From the NCBI GenBank assembly GCA_904502075.1, contig CAJGDL010000098.1, positions 1 to 6,166 of the forward strand: a stretch of 6,166 nt of DNA, read 5' to 3'. The first letter of the stretch is position 1. Each line of letters begins with the position of its first letter. This document shows, piece by piece, positions 1-5,076 of the stretch. A program made the translations under genes and the position numbers. The stretch comes from an uncultured Alistipes sp. (GTDB taxonomy: Bacteria > Bacteroidota > Bacteroidia > Bacteroidales > Rikenellaceae). The notes below the pieces were generated by a model. The model was not told the origin of the DNA and searched no databases. It saw nothing but the letters and a program-made list of their open reading frames with translations.

Positions 1-952
1 CCTGCGCCTCGACATGGAGTGGGCCTCGCTCGACTACCACAGCGCCACCCACGACCCCTGTCGCGTCAACACGACGACCATCGCCCCATTTGCCCTGAGC
101 GGAGCCCTTCAAAACGATTTTACCGAACTGCTGCCCAAATTCTCGGCTCTCTATCGTTTTGGTAGCCACCGCCTCTCGAACCTCTATCTCTCAGCCTCAA
201 AAGGTTACAAGGCGGGAGGATTCAACACCCAGATGTTCAGCGAAGTGCTCCAAAATGCCCTGATGAAGAGGATGGGTATCTCCTTCAACCGCCAATTCGA
301 CCCCTCGGAGGTGGTGAGTTACGACCCCGAGTGGAGTTGGAACTATGAGGTAGGTGGCCACCTCCACCTGGCCAAGGGAGATCTGCAACTCGACTGGGCC
401 CTCTTCTTCATCGACTGCCACGACCAGCAGCTCACCGTCTTCCCCCCGGGGCAGACCACCGGCCGCATGATGACCAACGCCGGTCGCACCCACAGCCTGG
501 GTGGCGAACTCTCGCTCGCGGCACGCCCCACCCGCCACCTCCACCTCGCCGCCTCCTACGGCTACACCCACGCCACCTTCCGCGACTACCTGAACGGCGA
601 CCAAAACTACGCCGGCCACCGCGTACCCTACGCCCCCGAACACACCCTCTCGGCGCGTGTGGGCTACCACATCGAGGTGGGATGCTCGTGGCTTGAGCGA
701 ATCATCCCCTCGATTGATGTGCGCGGCGCGGGGCGCATTGCCTGGAACGAGGAGAACACCCTTTGGCAGCCCTTCTACCTGGTGCCCAACCTCTCGTTGC
801 GCTTCGAGCACCGCAACTACAGCCTCGACCTCTGGTGTCGCAACCTGACCGACACCCGCTACGACCTCTTCTACTTCAAGTCCGTGGGGCGCGAGTTCAT
901 GCAACAAGGCCGTCCCCGCACCTTTGGATTTACCGTCACGGCCAATTTTTAG
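1..952 (+). CDS. TonB-dependent outer-membrane receptor, C-terminal part (5' truncated by window edge)
   Basis: This is the C-terminal beta-barrel portion of a TonB-dependent receptor, an outer-membrane gated channel that imports siderophores, haem, cobalamin or similar ligands using energy from TonB-ExbBD. The reading frame is open from base 2, so the ATG at 14 is an internal methionine and not the start. The plug domain and early barrel lie outside the window. About 316 residues are visible. Family marks are PKFSALYRFG followed by SASKGYKAGGFN (nt 191-226), a very typical barrel segment of FepA/BtuB-like receptors. Also present are repeated alternating aromatic strands (SYGYTHATF, APEHTLSARVGY), an NLTDTRYD turn near the end, and a final strand FGFTVTANF ending in Phe, the usual signal for barrel assembly by BamA. 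The strand style suits the shorter iron-complex class better than SusC. The ligand cannot be read from this part. It is followed after 45 bases, with no terminator, by a small lipoprotein gene that is probably in the same transcript. Confidence 0.93.
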   Translation, partial: LRLDMEWASLDYHSATHDPCRVNTTTIAPFALSGALQNDFTELLPKFSALYRFGSHRLSNLYLSASKGYKAGGFNTQMFSEVLQNALMKRMGISFNRQFDPSEVVSYDPEWSWNYEVGGHLHLAKGDLQLDWALFFIDCHDQQLTVFPPGQTTGRMMTNAGRTHSLGGELSLAARPTRHLHLAASYGYTHATFRDYLNGDQNYAGHRVPYAPEHTLSARVGYHIEVGCSWLERIIPSIDVRGAGRIAWNEENTLWQPFYLVPNLSLRFEHRNYSLDLWCRNLTDTRYDLFYFKSVGREFMQQGRPRTFGFTVTANF

Positions 953-997
953 ATTTTTCGATATCACAAAACCAAAAACTCCTTATCTCTTTAATTT

Positions 998-1462
998 ATG
1001 AAAAAAATTTTGATGCTTATTGCGCTGCTCGGAGGCTTCGCCGCCTGCAGCGATAGCGAGAAGAACGAAACTCCCGCTCCGGCACCCGCCGATAAGTTGC
1101 TCTTTACGGGCCGAGTTGAGGCAACCCCCGACGAGGGAAGCCGTTTCGAAGCCTTTGCCGAGGAGGGAATCGACATGGAGCTCCAGGAGGCAGGCGAGGG
1201 CCTCTACAATCTGCTGATGCCCGAGATCAAATTTGTTCCCCAGATGCCCTGGCTCTCGATCGAGGTGCGCGGCCTGGAGGATACGGCCCAGGGAGAGGCA
1301 ATCCGTTTCGAGGTGGCCGAGACCATCCCCTACTTCATGGGGGCCCCCTACGACTCCTTCCCGATCTCGAATCTTCGAGGCGAGTACAACCCCTCAACCC
1401 AAAGCCTGGTGGTCGATTTCGACTGCAACACCATGCAGGTGCATTTCGCGGGAACCAAATAG
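998..1462 (+). CDS. Small surface lipoprotein, possibly calycin-like beta-barrel, partner of the upstream receptor
   Basis: The product is a 154-residue predicted lipoprotein. It has a KK-containing hydrophobic signal peptide with lipobox FAAC and lipidated Cys17. The residues after the cysteine are SDSEKNE, an acidic stretch like the lipoprotein export signal of Bacteroidota that sends lipoproteins to the cell surface. A short Pro/Ala linker (residues 26-31) precedes a compact domain of about 120 residues that looks all-beta. That domain contains LLMPEIKF (72-79), MPWLSIEVRGL (83-93), a PYFMGAPYDSFPISNLRGEY region (111-130) and a closing strand MQVHFAGTK. This layout resembles the calycin-like domain proteins often encoded near TonB receptors in Bacteroidales, but that family call is from memory and tentative. 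The start is clear: ATG at 998 follows an AT-rich leader and is followed directly by the signal peptide. The position after the receptor gene suggests that it captures or passes ligand to that receptor. That role is inferred. Confidence 0.88.
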   Translation: MKKILMLIALLGGFAACSDSEKNETPAPAPADKLLFTGRVEATPDEGSRFEAFAEEGIDMELQEAGEGLYNLLMPEIKFVPQMPWLSIEVRGLEDTAQGEAIRFEVAETIPYFMGAPYDSFPISNLRGEYNPSTQSLVVDFDCNTMQVHFAGTK

Positions 1463-1483
1463 AAAATTCACCCTGCAACCCAT

Positions 1484-1511
1484 CGGCCGAGCACTCCGCT
1501 CGGCCGTTTTT
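1484..1511 (+). terminator. Rho-independent terminator of the receptor-lipoprotein unit
   Basis: A perfect 9-bp GC-rich stem (CGGCCGAGC at 1484-1492, GCTCGGCCG at 1498-1506) has a 5-base loop (ACTCC) and is followed by five T residues (1507-1511). It lies 22 bases after the lipoprotein stop codon. It should end transcription coming from the TonB-receptor gene and so separates that unit from the cotH-like gene downstream. The opposite strand has no matching T-run, so it is read as one-directional. Confidence 0.93.
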
Positions 1512-1570
1512 GTAGGAGAAAGCGAATGTATTGGCCCGTTTTCTGATTGAGAATTTGAAATTATTGACAT

Positions 1571-1605
1571 TCCCCCTAAATCCCCCTTTAGAAAAGGGGG
1601 ACTTG
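1571..1605. repeat. C-rich/G-rich hairpin repeat (CCCCCTAAATCCCCC type)
   Basis: A tandem C-run motif, CCCCCTAAATCCCCC, is followed by its inverted counterpart. TCCCCCTTT (1581-1589) pairs perfectly with AAAGGGGGA (1593-1601) around a 3-base loop. From general knowledge, near-identical sequences, which translate as PPFLKGDLGG on the reverse strand, recur in intergenic DNA of many Bacteroidota and cyanobacteria. This is therefore best read as a copy of a dispersed palindromic element. It lacks a T-run, so it is not a standard terminator. Confidence 0.7.
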
Positions 1606-1655
1606 TCGCGCCAGCAAGGCTGCCGCTCCTAATTACAACTCGGAAGGGTGAAGCA

Positions 1656-1714
1656 AAATAATTGTCAAATAAAAAATGCAAATCGTAAAGCAAAGATTTG
1701 TTTTATAATTATTT
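1656..1714. repeat. AT-rich nested inverted repeat
   Basis: An outer pair AAATAATT (1656-1663) / AATTATTT (1707-1714) encloses an inner pair CAAATC (1679-1684) / GATTTG (1695-1700), and the two are roughly co-centred. The arms are short and AT-rich, so chance is a real possibility. No function is assigned. Confidence 0.35.
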
Positions 1715-1771
1715 AGTGTATTCTTGCTAAATTTATCACATCAGCAGTAATTCAATTTTTCCCCTTTCGCA

Positions 1772-1788
1772 GTCATTGCGAGGAGCGA
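1772..1788. repeat. GTCATTGCGAGGAGCGA dispersed-repeat fragment
   Basis: The 17-base motif matches the core of a widely seen intergenic repeat (TCATTGCGAGGAGCGAAGCGA...), which I recall from many bacterial genomes including Bacteroidota. Here only one arm is visible and the sequence departs from the usual form after GAGCGA, so it looks like a degenerate or truncated copy. Confidence 0.5.
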
Positions 1789-1830
1789 CTTGAGGGAATA
1801 AGGTTTTAAGAATTAAAAATTCTGAATTCT

Positions 1831-1861
1831 AATTGTGCATCGTGAATTGTGCATTGTGAAT
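1831..1861. repeat. 14-bp tandem duplication
   Basis: AATTGTGCATCGTG (1831-1844) is followed directly by AATTGTGCATTGTG (1845-1858), which differs at one base, and then by the first three bases of a third copy (AAT). It is preceded by related AATT-rich sequence, including AGAATT/AATTCT arms at 1809-1823. Repeats built from AATTGTGCATTGTGAATT are, from general knowledge, common filler in Bacteroidota spacers. Confidence 0.75.
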
Positions 1862-1868
1862 CGAAATT

Positions 1869-1900
1869 ATTCCTCATTCCTCACTCCTAATTCCTAATTA
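1869..1900. repeat. Heptamer array ATTCCTN, four copies
   Basis: Four head-to-tail 7-base units are visible: ATTCCTC (1869-1875), ATTCCTC (1876-1882), ACTCCTA (1883-1889) and ATTCCTA (1890-1896), then ATTA, the start of a fifth. The array ends six bases before the -7 box at 1906 and covers the place where a -33 box would lie. It could be simple-sequence DNA that varies by slippage. Confidence 0.8.
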
Positions 1901-1905
1901 TTTTG

Positions 1906-1913
1906 TACCTTTG
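1906..1913 (+). promoter_or_regulatory. Bacteroidota-type -7 promoter box for the cotH-like gene
   Basis: TACCTTTG matches the TAnnTTTG -7 element used by the primary sigma factor of Bacteroidota. It sits in the common context TTTTGTACCTTTGC. Transcription would start near 1918-1920, leaving an A-rich leader of about 37 bases before the ATG at 1957. No TTTG is found at the expected -33 position (about 1881-1886), where heptamer-repeat sequence lies instead. The -33 half is therefore missing or weak. Confidence 0.75.
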
Positions 1914-1956
1914 CCGACAAAGCAAATAATTACAAACAGATAAAACAAGGTTAGTG

Positions 1957-4182
1957 ATGAAAAAACTTCTGAGTTTAGCCCTTTATGCGGCTCTTTTTAG
2001 TCTGACAATTGCTTGTGGAAGCGATCCCGAGGAGTTCCAACCGGCCCCAACGGGAAAGACCCCCATTGCCCTCCAGGCTACCCTGGCCGACTATGGGCGT
2101 GCCACCGACACCCTCTTTGAAGAGGGCGACCAAATCGGCTTGTACATCTTCACCTCGGAGACCTACATCGACAATGGCCTCTACACGATCAAGGAGGGGG
2201 CTCTGCAGTCGAACGGTGCTCGCTACTGGTATGAGGACAAGACGATCGAGTCGACCCTTGTAGCCTACTATCCCTACGCTTCGGCCTGGAAATACAACGC
2301 CGAGGGGGTGACTTTTTCGGTTCGCGAGGATCAGACGAGCCACAAGGCCTACTCCGCTTCGGATCTGATGGTGGCTACCACCACCGCGAAGCCCACCTCG
2401 GAGGCGGTAACCCTTCCTTTCCGTCACGCCCTCTCGAAGGTGATCCTCAAGATCAACAACCAGCTCGGCGAGGCGATCCGCGAGGTCTCGATCTCGAATG
2501 TGTTGGGTAGCGTGAAGGTGGATCAGAAAAACCTTTCGGTCGCCGCTACGGGCAACATGATGGCCATCAAGGCGGCCCCCGTAACGATTGACGATGCCGA
2601 GGGTTGGCAGCTGATCGTGGCTCCCCAGCAGGGGGCCGATCCCATGCTTACGGTAACCACCGCTTCGGGCAAGCAGTACTCCTGCCGTCTGGAGGAGCGC
2701 ACCGACCTGGCCGCCGGCAAGCAGCACACGGCCCATGCCACCCTGACGGCGAAGGAGGGGCTCAAATTGACACTCTCCTACTCGATCGAGGATTGGGAAG
2801 AGGGTGAAAACATTGACTTTGTGGTGGACGAAGATCCGAGCGAGGAGCCCACCCCCACCCCCGGAGAGGATGTGGCCGATGGTTACAGCTATATCTTCGA
2901 CATGGAGGCGCTGCCCGAAATTCACCTCAACATCTCGGAGAAGGAGTGGAACGATCTGCTGAAGCTCTACGACCAAAACTCCAATACGGACGAGTACATC
3001 CACTGCGACGCCTCGTTCATCAAGGAGGGCAAAATCCACAGCTTTACCGATACGGGTCTTCGTCTGCGCGGCAACACCTCGCGTCGTCGCCCCGAGGGCA
3101 ACGGTGGCGAGATGCACAACACCGAGAATCCCGACTACCACCATGTTCACTTCATGCTCAACCTGCGCAAGTTCCAGAAGGACGACGAGCATGAGTTGGG
3201 CGGCGTGCGAAAGATCCACCTCAAGTGGCACAAGGACGACCCTTGCTACGCCCGCGAGATCTTCTGCTACGACCTCTTCCGCCGTTACGGCATTTGGACC
3301 GCCATGAACACCTCCTACTGCCGTCTGTGGCTCAAGGTGGGCGACTCGAAGGAGGCCTACTACGGTGTCTACATCATGCTGGAGGCCCCCGATGAGCGTT
3401 ATTTGAAGAAGCGTATCGACGGCTTTGAGGACGACAAGGGCTTCTTGTGGAAGTGCGGCTGGTCGAACAGTGGTTTCGGTGCCGGTTTGGACAGCACGAA
3501 CGACGACCGCTTCTGGCACGATGACAACGCCGGTACGGAGAACCGCGCCTACTGCTTGAAGACCGAGATCGAGAGTTTCGATGCGGCCAAGGCCCAGATC
3601 AAGGATTTCATTCAGAAGCTCAACGGCAAGTCGGGCGACAGCTTCAAGAGCTGGATCTCGTCGGTGACCGATGTGGAGTTGCTGCTGAAGACCTACGCCG
3701 TGAATGTGGCCGTGGGTATGTGGGACGACTACTGGTGCAACCAGAACAACTACTACATCTACTTCAACTCGATGGACAAGGAGAATTACAAATTCTTCTT
3801 CATCCCCTACGACTACGACAACACGTTGGGCACCTCGTCGATGATTGATGCCGGTCGCCAGAACCCCCTGAACTGGGACAACAGTGATTCGGGTCGCCAG
3901 CTTATCGAGAAGTTGTTGCAGTTCAGCGACTACAAGAAGATCTACCTCGATGCCTTGAAGGAGATCTGCTCGAACGACAACCTGATGAAGCCCGCGGCCG
4001 CCATGGCCCGCATCAAGGGTTGGCACGCCATGATCGGCGACTATGTATCGAACGACACGGGCGAGGACATGAAGATCAAGGACCGCCCCGCAGGATGGAG
4101 CAACAAGGGTGAGTATCGTCTGTTGGAAAGCGGCTCGAACAACTTCTTCGAGGTCAAGGCTGCCAGCATTCCCCAGAACTAA
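1957..4182 (+). CDS. Surface lipoprotein with fimbrillin-like domain fused to a CotH kinase-like domain
   Basis: The product is 741 residues if the ATG at 1957 is used. A GTG at 1954 is in frame, but the ATG gives a standard MKKLL signal peptide after an A-rich leader. A lipobox-like SLTIAC places lipid on Cys20, followed by GSDPEE, an acidic Bacteroidota surface-export type sequence. Residues ~37-285 resemble fimbrillin/Mfa-like pilins: RATDTLFEEGDQIGLYIF (48-65), VAYYPYAS (102-109), ASDLMVATTT (134-143) and LPFRHALSKVILKI (153-166). An acidic Pro/Thr linker (~290-305) leads to a CotH domain (~310-675). Its marks are GLRLRGNTSRR (367-377), the AREIFCYDLFRRYGI segment (432-446), YYGVYIMLEAPDERYL (468-483), NQNNYYIYF (595-603) and FIPYDYDNTLG (615-625). 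Asp619 and Asp621 probably correspond to the metal-binding acidic residues of CotH/Fam20C-like secreted kinases. The kinase activity and its target are not shown by the sequence. The gap to nadC is 40 bases, with no terminator. Confidence 0.92.
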   Translation: MKKLLSLALYAALFSLTIACGSDPEEFQPAPTGKTPIALQATLADYGRATDTLFEEGDQIGLYIFTSETYIDNGLYTIKEGALQSNGARYWYEDKTIESTLVAYYPYASAWKYNAEGVTFSVREDQTSHKAYSASDLMVATTTAKPTSEAVTLPFRHALSKVILKINNQLGEAIREVSISNVLGSVKVDQKNLSVAATGNMMAIKAAPVTIDDAEGWQLIVAPQQGADPMLTVTTASGKQYSCRLEERTDLAAGKQHTAHATLTAKEGLKLTLSYSIEDWEEGENIDFVVDEDPSEEPTPTPGEDVADGYSYIFDMEALPEIHLNISEKEWNDLLKLYDQNSNTDEYIHCDASFIKEGKIHSFTDTGLRLRGNTSRRRPEGNGGEMHNTENPDYHHVHFMLNLRKFQKDDEHELGGVRKIHLKWHKDDPCYAREIFCYDLFRRYGIWTAMNTSYCRLWLKVGDSKEAYYGVYIMLEAPDERYLKKRIDGFEDDKGFLWKCGWSNSGFGAGLDSTNDDRFWHDDNAGTENRAYCLKTEIESFDAAKAQIKDFIQKLNGKSGDSFKSWISSVTDVELLLKTYAVNVAVGMWDDYWCNQNNYYIYFNSMDKENYKFFFIPYDYDNTLGTSSMIDAGRQNPLNWDNSDSGRQLIEKLLQFSDYKKIYLDALKEICSNDNLMKPAAAMARIKGWHAMIGDYVSNDTGEDMKIKDRPAGWSNKGEYRLLESGSNNFFEVKAASIPQN

Positions 4183-4222
4183 CCCCCTGCCACAAAACCA
4201 AAAAAAAAGAGAAACAAGCCTT

Positions 4223-5074
4223 ATGAAACCCGAATATAAGCCCTATGTGGATGAGTTGATCGAACTCGCTATCAAAGAGGACATTGGCGACGGCGACCAC
4301 ACCTCGCTCTGCTGTATCCCCGCCCAGGAGCAAGGTCGTATGCGCCTGCTCTGCAAGCAGGAGGGTATCCTGGCCGGTGTGGAGGTGGCCGAGTTGGTCT
4401 TGCGCCGCCTGGACTCCACGATGAAGTTTGAGCCCTTGCTTGCGGATGGTACCCGTGTGAAGCCCGGCGATGTAGCCTTCTATGTGGAGGGTCGTCTGCA
4501 ATCGCTTCTGCAGGCCGAGCGCATCCTGCTCAACATCATGCAGCGCATGAGTGGTGTGGCCACCCAAACGGCAGTCTATGCCGATCGTTTGAAGGGCTAC
4601 AAGACCAAGGTGCTCGACACACGCAAAACCACCCCGGGTATGCGCGTTTTGGATAAGATGGCCGTGAAGATCGGAGGTGGCGAAAACCACCGCATCGGTC
4701 TGTTCGACATGATCCTCCTGAAGGACAACCACATCGACTTTGCCGGTGGGGTTGAGAAGGCCGTGCTCGGAGCCAAGGCCTACCTGAAGGCCAAGAACAA
4801 AAACATCCCCATCGAGTGCGAGGTGCGCTCGTTGGAGGATATCGACAAAGTCTTTGCTGCAGGAGGGGTTGATCGCATCATGTTCGATAACTTCACCCCC
4901 GAGATGACCCGCTTGGCGGTGGAGAAGGTCGCCGGACGTTGCGAGACGGAGTCCAGCGGAGGCATCACGCTCGAGACCATGGAGGAGTATGCCGCCTGTG
5001 GCGTAGACTTCATCTCGGTAGGTGCCCTGACCCACCAGATCCGTTCGCTCGACATGTCGCTCAAAGCCTGCTAA
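4223..5074 (+). CDS. nadC: Quinolinate phosphoribosyltransferase (decarboxylating), EC 2.4.2.19
   Basis: NadC converts quinolinate and PRPP to nicotinate mononucleotide, CO2 and pyrophosphate in de novo NAD synthesis in the cytoplasm. The protein has 283 residues, the usual length. All family signatures are present: KEDIGDGDHTS (18-28), ER (99-100) before the LNIMQRMSGVA helix (103-113), and DTRKTTPGMRVLDKMAVKIGG (132-152). GGENHRIGLFDMILLKDNHI (152-171) supplies His156, Arg157 and Lys167. ECEV (198-201), MFDNF with Asp222, SSGGI (244-248) and SVGALTH (265-271) follow. The Arg, Lys, His and acidic residues known to bind quinolinate and PRPP in this family all appear to be kept, so the enzyme should be active. 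The frame is open further upstream to 4109, but that stretch overlaps the cotH-like gene. The ATG at 4223, after a leader with nine A residues (4200-4208), fits the family N-terminus. The next gene starts two bases after its stop. Confidence 0.97.
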   Translation: MKPEYKPYVDELIELAIKEDIGDGDHTSLCCIPAQEQGRMRLLCKQEGILAGVEVAELVLRRLDSTMKFEPLLADGTRVKPGDVAFYVEGRLQSLLQAERILLNIMQRMSGVATQTAVYADRLKGYKTKVLDTRKTTPGMRVLDKMAVKIGGGENHRIGLFDMILLKDNHIDFAGGVEKAVLGAKAYLKAKNKNIPIECEVRSLEDIDKVFAAGGVDRIMFDNFTPEMTRLAVEKVAGRCETESSGGITLETMEEYAACGVDFISVGALTHQIRSLDMSLKAC

Positions 5075-5076
5075 GG

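Larger units (their letters stand above)
1512..1905. other. Repeat-rich, non-coding intergenic region
   Basis: This AT-rich stretch lies between the terminator and the next promoter and shows no believable gene. A 99-codon open frame on the minus strand (1394-1693) crosses the terminator and the C-rich repeat; its PPFLKGDLGG-like peptide is just the translated repeat. The region holds several unrelated short repeats, listed separately: a C-rich/G-rich hairpin (1571-1605), a nested palindrome (1656-1714), a TCATTGCGAGGAGCGA motif (1772-1788), a 14-bp tandem duplication (1831-1861) and a heptamer array (1869-1900). No tRNA fold, CRISPR array or transposase remnant was seen. Confidence 0.75.

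Noticed and set aside
197..967. 256-codon open frame on the minus strand opposite the TonB receptor
   Set aside because: It is a shadow frame of low-complexity Val/Gly/Glu content, while the + strand shows a proper barrel C-terminus.
763..1056. 97-codon + strand frame bridging the receptor end and the lipoprotein start
   Set aside because: It overlaps two well-supported genes in another frame, and its composition is that of an out-of-frame reading.
1394..1693. 99-codon minus-strand open frame over the terminator and the C-rich repeat
   Set aside because: It crosses a terminator hairpin and its only familiar peptide, PPFLKGDLGG-like, is the translation of a repeat. It is not a gene.
1551..1871. 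GAATTTGAAATTATT (1551-1565) and GAATCGAAATTATT (1858-1871) as flanking direct repeats of a mobile element
   Set aside because: The match is short, AT-rich and imperfect, with no terminal inverted repeats inside it. Chance is the simpler reading.
1975..4026. 683-codon open frame on the minus strand opposite the fimbrillin-CotH gene
   Set aside because: It is a mirror frame produced by GC-rich codon bias. Its product is a Val/Leu/Gly-rich string with no family motif, and the + strand frame has clear domains and a signal peptide.
4109..4222. Upstream extension of nadC by 38 codons
   Set aside because: It would overlap the 3' end of the cotH-like gene and adds Ser/Arg/Pro-rich sequence unlike any NadC N-terminus. 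The ATG at 4223 fits the family.
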